In this document: one piece after another, positions 57,371-64,000 of the stretch
How the letters are laid out: the number at the start of each line of letters is the position of its first letter
Numbering within the stretch: the stretch's first letter is position 1
Assembly: GCA_022496805.1 (NCBI GenBank)
Contig: CM040096.1
Location: forward strand, 14,323,501-14,387,500
Reading direction: 5' to 3'
Length of the DNA stretch: 64,000 nt
Origin: Pohlia nutans
Lineage: Eukaryota; Streptophyta; Bryopsida; Bryales; Mniaceae
Position numbers and translations under genes: made by a program
The notes under the pieces: generated by a model
Database searches by the model: none
Told to the model about the DNA's origin: nothing
What the model saw: only the letters and a program-made list of their open reading frames with translations

Positions 57371-57660
57371 GATATTTTATAAATTAAGATATTCCGGAAC
57401 GGTTGTGCAGTCGGTGACAATGCCAGAAATCGGAACAAAATTTCTTACTTTCGGGCAAGTGTGCGAGATGTGCACCACACAGCAGGTGATAGGGAGCCAC
57501 TTGCGACGTTCTCATTCATTGCTAGCAAGTGATGCCATATCACCCGCTGCGTGGTGCACATCTCGCACACTTGCCCGAAAGTAAGAAATTTCATTCCGAT
57601 TTCTAGCTCCCATCGTCACCGACTGCACAACTTCCAGAATATCCTATTCTATAAAATATT
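57371..57660. repeat. Long hairpin (inverted repeat, arms about 130 bp, 20-bp loop)
   Basis: The left arm (57371-57504) and right arm (57525-57660) are inverted copies. They share a perfect core TTTCTTACTTTCGGGCAAGT that continues GTGCGAGATGTGCACCAC, with scattered mismatches elsewhere. The loop is 57505-57524. A transcript from either strand would fold into one long stem, like a young MIRNA gene, an siRNA hairpin or a foldback transposon. No target-site duplication was seen. Confidence 0.85.
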
Positions 57661-57934
57661 GAGAAGGATTGGATCATCAGATGTGCATAGGACGGGCGAA
57701 TATTTTGTGAATATGTTTGAATATGCTCAAATATCTTAATGTCAAAAAACGGGGGGCTAATTGGAGGGACAAATCGGACCGGACAGTATCATGCAAGCAT
57801 CGATTACTACAATTTCATCATCTCGTGTTTTTGACAAGTGTTTGATGGCTCCTGAAAAGACCTGGAAATTGAACCTCCACTATTGGACTCACTATTACAC
57901 AAAACATGATTGTACAACACTCACTCTAATCTGA

Positions 57935-58109
57935 CACAGGGAGAAATAAAGACATTCCCACATGGGATTTCATATGGGAAGTGGGACAAAATTCCCGCAA
58001 TTGTAACTCTCTTGGGATGATTGTAGTGTATTTTTGATCTGGGAAAGTTACAATTGTGGGAAATTTGTCCGCTTTTCCCATGTGGGAATCTTATATTTAT
58101 CTCCCTGTG
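57935..58109. mobile_element. 175-bp foldback MITE with CACAGGGAG ends
   Basis: The ends are CACAGGGAG and CTCCCTGTG, with a second inverted block CCCACATGGG/CCCATGTGGG. It is flanked by TGA on both sides (57932-57934 and 58110-58112). A 3-bp duplication with CAC ends suggests the CACTA group, although the ends are not the classic CACTA. A truncated relative is at 34731-34859. Confidence 0.7.
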
Positions 58110-58270
58110 TGATATCTCCTTTGCATAGAGTAATGCTTAATATATATACTATGCAGTGACCGTAGCAAGCGTTGATCATGTTGTCTGGAATGTGAAACAC
58201 TTTGAGTCACACCGTGATGTAATGCTGACTGTAATTAATCGCCCAATTAATCGCCCACTTTTGGTGTATC

Positions 58271-58560
58271 TGTAGGAGATCTGTGACTCAGTTAGGCACA
58301 GTGTAATCAGATGTTTTATTCAGTATAACACAGCGGTATATATACAGTGCTGAGGGTGCAACCCACTACTTGGGTTGTAACTAATTTAGTTGTAACAGAC
58401 CCGTTAGTGGTGTTAAACACCACTAGTCTGGATTAACGCCTGAGGGTACAGGCGTTTGTACTGCCTCTGTTACTGTTCTCGTAACCCAAGCGGTTGTACT
58501 ACTAGAAGGACGGTTGAGTCACACAGGTGTGACACCTGGACCAGGTTCATATTACCAACA
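58271..58560 (-). repeat. 3' LTR of the copia element
   Basis: This 290-bp LTR begins, in element sense, TGTTGGTAAT and ends CTCCTACA. TGTAGG at its plus-strand left edge recurs at 63995-64000 as the start of the other LTR. TATATATA at 58337-58344 reads the same on both strands and could serve element transcription and also transcription toward the antisense ORF. Confidence 0.85.
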
Positions 58561-58617
58561 CCCTCCCTCGCTCCAGATACGCCAGATTCTGAGCGCTCCT
58601 TGGGTTAGTTAGTTGCG

Positions 58618-59313
58618 ATGTCGACTCCGGTTAGGCGGTCGATGGAAGACTTGTTTGCTGTAATTGTCGATGATCTGTCTGTCTGGCAGGTCTTCCTTCT
58701 TGGTCTTTGGATATTTTGTCACCTGCTGCACAAACTTGCAGGGTCTTCCGCAGAGCTCTTGAGGCAGTGTTTCCTTGATACGTTGGGTGGGAACGGGACT
58801 TCATCTCGGGGAGAATCTTTCGATCGCGAGGCTAGAGCTGGGTCTTCTTCTTTTGCTTGCTCAGGTGGCGTTTCAACTGTGGATCCGGATGGAGCATCTA
58901 GTTCCCGGGGCGGTCTCATACCTTCCTTACCCGACAAAATTGTCAGGGATCGCATTTGGCCGACTCTAGTGAGTTCTCCTTCGATATCGATGTTGCTTGA
59001 TCTCCGTCACTTGAATGCGTCATGGAGCCGTTTTGTTGGTGGTACCCTTGAGTGGAATGCGTTAACTTTCATGTGGTTGGATTCATCAAGATACTACAAC
59101 TATATCTCACGGCACGGGATGATTCGTCAGTCACCTTCTCAACGACTGAGATTTGAGCTTGCCAACTTTAGGTATTTGGTTTCTGAAGGCATGGATGAGA
59201 TAGAGAGTAGAGTCTGTTATTCTAGACGGCAGGCTGGGTTTCTGCCTTTCTGTGTATCAGTTGAAGGTTGTCCTCCTAGTGTTGACGACTGTCCTGAATA
59301 TTATGGGCTATAG
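58618..59313 (+). CDS. Antisense F-box-like ORF inside the copia element
   Basis: The 231-codon ORF lies on the strand opposite to gag-pol, between the RNase H end and the polypurine tract. Residues 104-146 read like an F-box: LPDKIVRDRIWPTL, then LLDLRHLNASWSRFV and an aromatic EW, matching the pattern LP-x-D-x4-I-x3-L with a later W-R/S-x-L/V. F-box proteins bind Skp1 and recruit targets for ubiquitination. Residues 22-42 are hydrophobic and could be a membrane span or amphipathic helix. The frame is intact although the sense genes are broken. It may be a captured host gene or an antisense ORF of the lineage. The LTR at 58271-58560 lies just upstream in this direction and may supply a promoter. 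Confidence 0.6.
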   Translation: MSTPVRRSMEDLFAVIVDDLSVWQVFLLGLWIFCHLLHKLAGSSAELLRQCFLDTLGGNGTSSRGESFDREARAGSSSFACSGGVSTVDPDGASSSRGGLIPSLPDKIVRDRIWPTLVSSPSISMLLDLRHLNASWSRFVGGTLEWNALTFMWLDSSRYYNYISRHGMIRQSPSQRLRFELANFRYLVSEGMDEIESRVCYSRRQAGFLPFCVSVEGCPPSVDDCPEYYGL

Positions 59314-59414
59314 CTCTATTTCAATAAGCAAGTGTTCACAGGTGATTTTGTCAGTTGTTCTTGGACTCTATTCTTACTAGACCTAGCTGGTCTCTCAATC
59401 TTTCAAAAATGGTC

Positions 59415-62400
59415 CTACCTAAAAGCTTTGGTCAATATGTCTGCAAGTTGTTCTGTTGTTGGCACATATTCTAGACTCACTTCTCCAGACAGGATTTTTT
59501 CTCGGATGAAGTGGTGTCTTACCTCGATGTGTTTGGTTCGTCCATGGTACACTGGGTTATGTGCAAGATTCAAGCTTCCTTGATTGTCGCCATAGATTGT
59601 CGTTGAGTCTCGCAGGTCTTGTATGTGAATTTCGCCGAGAAGTCGCCGCAGCCATACAACTTCTTTTGTTCCCTCCGTGACTGCCATGTATTCAGACTCC
59701 GTTGATGAAAGAGCGACGGTGGGCTGCTTCCTGCTATTCCAGGTGATGGGTGTGCTCCCGAGAAAGAAAACGAAACCTGTGGTTGACTTCCGGTCGTAAG
59801 TGTCAGCGGCCCAGTCTGCATTTGTAAAGCCGAACATGTCATTGTCCTCCCCCCGTCGGTACAGTAAGGCAAGATCAGCGGTGCCTTTCAAGTACCGGTA
59901 GATATGCTTTACAGCCTGGGCATGCGGCTCTTGGGGATTCGTCATGAATCTACTCACGACACTTACTGCGTAGGAGATATCAATGCGCGTGTGTGTGAGA
60001 AAGATGAGCTTGCCCACCATTCGCTGGTACCTTGTTGAGTCTGCAGGCGGGGCTTGCATGTCAGGGGTGAGCTTGAGTTTCTCAATCATTGGCGTAGACA
60101 CTAGTTTGCAATTTTCGAGGCCGAACTCTTGCAGCATTTCTTTGATGTATTGACGTTGTGTAACCAGGATACCTTCTGGCTGGAAGAGAAATTCGAGGCC
60201 CAAAGAGTAGAAAAGCAAACCAAGATCTAACATTTCGAATGCTTGCTGAATCTCTGAACGGATGAGGGCAATGTGCTCAATGTTATTGCCTGTCAAATAA
60301 ACGTCATCTACATAAAGTATAAGGAGAGTGAGTTTACCCTGGTCTTCATGAAAGTACAAGTTGTAATCTGCCTTGGACTTGTGTAGGCCTTGGCTTAGCA
60401 GGTAGCTATCCACCTTGTTGTACTAGGCTCTTGGGGCTTGCTTGAGGTCGTAAAGTGCCTTCTTGAGCTTGCATGCGTAATTAGAGTGTGAGGAGTTGAA
60501 TCCAGGGGGCGGAGAAACGTAAATGTCTTCTTCAATGACTCCGTTTAGGAAAGTTGTCTTGACGTCAAGATGGAAAATCTGCCAGCCGTGATGTCCTGCC
60601 AGTGCGACAATACTCCTGAGGGTATTCCATTTTACTACAGGTGCAAAAGTCTCGGTGTAGTCTTGGCCTTCTTTTTGCTGGAAGCCTTTAGCGACAAGCC
60701 TGGCTTTGAGTTTCGCTGTTGAGCCATCTGCATTTGTTTTGACTCGGTACACCCACTTGGTGGAGATAGCTTTTCTGTTTGGAGGCAGTGGAACCAAATC
60801 CCATGTGGCGTTCTTGTAAATAGAAGCTAGCTCGTCATCCATAGCGGTCTTCCAGCCCGGGTGAAGCAGGGCAGCCTCAACGGAAGTGGGGAGACTGATC
60901 ACGGGTGTAGATAAAAATTTCTGCTATGTGGAGATAAAAATTTTGCAGTCGAGACGGGGTTTTGTGAACTTTGCCACTGCGAGTGGTGATCGTGAAAGGG
61001 TCCGGCTGGGAAGCAGGACCGGGAGGTCGTCGACGTTGATAGGTGTGCAGAGGTAACTGTGCACAATGTGAAACATCCGGACGTAGTTGGAGGTCAACTG
61101 AGAGATCGTCAATCGGTGTGACAATTGGTTCGGTGCTGGACTCGTTTTGCCTGCAGGAATCATGAGAGTGTTGGGACACTGCTTCATGAGCTGTGACGTT
61201 AGGGGCTGATTCTCCGAGGCGGCAGGGTGGTGGTAGGTCAGTCCTTGGACCTGTGTCATTAGATCCCTGAGGCTGCGTACTTGGTTGACTAGGGAAACGA
61301 GTAGGACCACTGGATACCTGTGGTTCAGACTCGGAAAAAGTTGGCTAGTCCAGCGAGGCTGGTAATTTGGAACTATCTCCACTAGGCTGGGCACAAGGAA
61401 AATTGAATTCATCAAACTGCACGTCCTTGGAGACAATGATTTTTCGTGTAGATTGGTGATAGTTTCTAAAACCGCGTGATGTGGTGTCATAACCTACGAA
61501 TATGCACTCATTCGATCTAGGAGCCCACTTTTTCCTAGCAGGTGAGGTGTCAAGGACATAGCTTCTACAACCAAATACTCTAAGATGTGCTATGGAGGGT
61601 ACTTGTCCTGTCAGTTTTTCGTATGGGGTGGTGCCACTGTTGGCTCTGGTTGAGGTCCTATTGGCAATGTGATTTGCAGTGGCTACAGCTTCTGTCCACA
61701 AATGAGCTGGAATGTTGCTTGCAAACACTACTAGAAAATCCAACTATTCTGTTGATTCGGTCGCGTTGATACGGTCGCGTTGATACGGTCGCGTTTTTGT
61801 CGAAATCAACAGATTTCTGTTCAAATCAATAGATTTATGTCCAAATCAACAGAAAAGTGTCATGCATCAACGCGACCGAATCAACAGAATAGTTGTATTT
61901 TCTAGTAGTGAAAGGCCATGCAACGAGCTTTGTCTAACAGGGTTCTATTTTTTCTTTCAGCTACACTGTTCTGGTGGGGTGTATAGGTTTGGGTAAGTTG
62001 CCTTAGGATCCCAGAGTCATCACAAAATTTGATAAAGTCGTGAGAAATGTATTCTCCCCCATTATCTGACCTAATGGCTTTAATACGATGGTTGCTTTGG
62101 AGCTCTATCATTGCCTTGAAGTGTTTGAACTTGGACAGGGTTTCAGACTTCTTTTTAAGAAAGAAAAGCTAGGTAAATCTGCTGAAATCATCAATAATTG
62201 AGAGGATGTACCTTGAGCCTGATAAAGATTTTGAGGACAGGGGTCCGCAGATATCGGAGTGAACGAGCTCCAAGGGACTCCTCGTTCGACTGGTACTGGC
62301 TGCGTTTTGAACGGTGCTTCCTTCTGCACGTCTTGGAGGCTGTGTTCTTGGCTTTGGCGTTCGTGACTGCTTACCCTTGCAGCAGGCTGCACAGAAAGGT

Positions 62401-63195
62401 GCAGATGATGAAAGTGCCGGTAGACCTTGAACCTTGGATTTCGCTTCCATGAATGTGATGACCTTGTGGCTGGCGTGGCCCAATCGGTAGTGCCACAACA
62501 GGGTGGGTGACTCCTGTGAGTCAACTTCGGCACTGTTTGCTGAAATGTTGGGTGGTCTGAATTTGTACAGACCGTTCTTCCGGTCTCTTTTGCCGGTAGT
62601 CACTATCTGGTGAGCCTCAGGCAGTGGGAAATCTCTGAGTATCCAGAAGTTGTCTGAATCAAAGAGAATCTTGGGTCTACCTTTCCTATCGGCTATAGAT
62701 CCTACTGAGAGCAAGTTTTTTGTGATACCAGGCACATACAAAACATTCTCAAATTTTATTCCTCCTGAGGTAGTGGGAACCTCCACTTTTCCTCTGCCTG
62801 CTACATTTAGTGTATCTCCCCCGGCAGTACTGATTTTGGATCGACAGCCTTCCTCTAGCTCGCTCAGGAGATTTTTGAGTCCTGTCACATGCTTTGAGGC
62901 TCCGCTATCTGTGAACCAGTCGCTCTTTTGGCTACTCTCACTACTATTGACTAGATTCAGTTCCGTAAGATTGACTGCCAAGTCAGTTTCTGTTTCTACA
63001 AAGTCATCGTCCTCACTGCTGTCGAAGTTGTCGACTAGATTAATGGAGGCCTTCTCTTGCCTGATTGCCTTGCGGTTCTTCAACTCAGCGGCCAAGGCTG
63101 GGCAGTTCCTCATCCAGTGGTCCTTGGCGCCGCAATAGTGACATTCACCGGAGCCGCCTTTCTTGTGCTTGTATCGACCGTCGTCTCCGCCTGAG
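59415..63195 (-). pseudogene. Copia pol (protease, integrase, RT, RNase H), broken
   Basis: After an intact CCHC knuckle (CHYCGAKDHWMRNC, about 63105-63147) come the protease DSGAS, the GAG-pre-integrase LWHYRLGH, the integrase start with HSDICGP, SDNGGEY and AERKNRT, the RT with LYVDDVYL, and RNase H with SSTESEYMA. Breaks include: TAG at 62169-62171, a 185-bp MITE plus 3-bp duplication at 61726-61913 that shifts the frame, TAG at 61345-61347, a further frame change between 61179 and 60902, and TAG at 60423-60425 where a Trp is usual. RT and RNase H catalytic motifs survive. Confidence 0.88.
61726..61910. mobile_element. 185-bp CACTA-type MITE nested in the copia integrase
   Basis: The ends CACTACTAGAAAAT and ATTTTCTAGTAGTG begin inverted repeats of about 45 bp that include TTGATTCGGTCGCGTTGAT. 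It is flanked by the duplication AAA (61723-61725 and 61911-61913). The left part carries three copies of a CGGTCGCGTTGATA-like unit. Removing it with one AAA (188 bp) brings the two integrase halves back into one frame, which confirms the insertion. Confidence 0.92.
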
Positions 63196-63197
63196 CT

Positions 63198-63857
63198 TCA
63201 TTTTCGGCCACCGGGGTTCTTCTTGTTGGTGCTCTTGACAAGCAGGGCTTCATGATCGCCCCGTCTGCTGCCCTTGATTTCTCTGCGGATGTCATCTTGC
63301 AGGAGAATTACAGTGAGCTCTGCCACCGTGGGGAGTGTGGGACGATACATGAGTGTGTTAACTAGTCCCTCATGGCTCTCAGGCAACGCCATAAGGACGT
63401 GCTCCACGATCTCTGAATCGGTAATAGTCTTGCCGATGCAGGTGAACTCATTGATCAGCTCTTTCACAAGCTGCAGAAACTCTGGCATGGAGGCGCCTTC
63501 CTCCATCTTTAGGTTCGTAAGTTTTCTTCGCAGCAACAACTTTCTTGAATTGGTGCCGCTTGCATACAAGTTCTTGAGCACCGTCCAGCATTGATCAGAT
63601 TCGGTTATGTTGGCGATGTAAGGGATGACATTGTCTTTCACAGAAAGAGCAATCATGGTCAGAGCCCGGTTCTTCTGAATCTGCAACGCCGCTATCTCAG
63701 CCGGATCTGTAGGTGCCACTGTTCCTGCAGGTGGGTCCACAAGCTTCCAGACGTCATCTCTACTCATCATGTTTCTCATCTTGAAACTCCAAACACTGTA
63801 GTTTGGGTTTCCATCAAGTTTAGAAGCATCTCCTATGAAAGAGTCTCTGGAAGCTAT
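63198..63857 (-). pseudogene. Copia gag, broken
   Basis: This is the Ty1/copia-type Gag: the N-terminal KLDG-x-NYSVW block lies near 63800-63830, followed by ALSVKDNVIPYI and LYASGTNSRKLLLRRKL. TGA at 63198-63200 (reading GGRK then stop) separates it from the zinc knuckle, in the same frame as pol. The first ATG still present is at 63777-63779, inside the conserved block. An upstream ATA at 63855-63857 sits where a start codon would be expected, so the start may be lost. Copia elements normally translate gag and pol as one protein. Confidence 0.8.
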
Positions 63858-63982
63858 TCTTGCTCACACCTCTATTGATCTGTTACTACTGCCTAGTTAG
63901 TAGCTCGGTTCCTGCTAGAGTATCAACTGCTCTGTGGAAATCTCTAAGCACGGACTAACAGCTATCTGTCACAAGCAACCTC

Positions 63983-63994
63983 GCTCTGATACCA
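63983..63994 (-). promoter_or_regulatory. Primer-binding site, initiator methionine tRNA
   Basis: On the minus strand it reads TGGTATCAGAGC, the exact complement of the 3' end of plant initiator tRNA-Met, and it abuts the LTR end at 63995. Confidence 0.9.
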
Positions 63995-64000
63995 TGTAGG

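Larger units (their letters stand above)
58271..64000 (-). mobile_element. Ty1/copia LTR retrotransposon, runs off the right edge
   Basis: On the minus strand, in element order: the first bases of the 5' LTR boundary (63995-64000), a primer-binding site, gag and pol in one frame with the Ty1/copia order protease, integrase, reverse transcriptase, RNase H, then an antisense ORF, a polypurine tract (58561-58573) and the 3' LTR (58271-58560). The frame is broken by several stops and a nested MITE, so the copy is not autonomous. The left target-site duplication would be GTATC (58266-58270). Confidence 0.93.

Overview
The window looks like nuclear DNA of a land plant, possibly a bryophyte or other early-diverging lineage. 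It is AT-rich, with GT-AG introns, a chromodomain Ty3/gypsy element, a Ty1/copia element primed by initiator methionine tRNA, and many small inverted-repeat elements. No feature fixes the species. Most of the DNA is transposon. I see four well-supported host genes, one captured methyltransferase-like gene that is present twice, and two weak ORFs.

Layout. 1-4054: a decayed Ty3/gypsy element on the minus strand, cut by the left edge, with its upstream LTR at 3414-4054. 4251-28720: a 12,045-bp tandem duplication. Each unit holds a young, complete Ty3/gypsy chromovirus (6,344 bp, minus strand) and 5,701 bp of flanking DNA with a DNA-methylase-like gene and a small ORF. The array ends in a solo LTR at 28341-28720. 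Target-site duplications and LTR markers show that unequal recombination between the solo LTR and an element LTR made the duplication. The LTRs of both gypsy elements carry perfect heat-shock elements upstream of their TATA boxes.

28721-38881: AT-rich DNA with two related TTAA-flanked elements, one weak ORF, and a small C2-domain gene (36609-38110) behind a duplicated leader. 38882-50592: a head-to-head pair of four-exon paralogues that I cannot assign to a named plant family. Exons 2 and 3 have identical lengths in both (209 and 174 nt), and each encodes one valine-proline repeat unit. The minus-strand copy has also gained His/Cys repeats and SPTK repeats.

50593-58270: AT-rich DNA with more TTAA-type elements, a 117-codon single-exon gene (55047-55400), a 290-bp hairpin and a 175-bp foldback element. 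58271-64000: a Ty1/copia element on the minus strand that runs off the right edge. Its gag-pol frame is broken by stop codons and by a CACTA-type MITE inside the integrase, yet it holds an intact antisense F-box-like ORF between pol and the 3' LTR.
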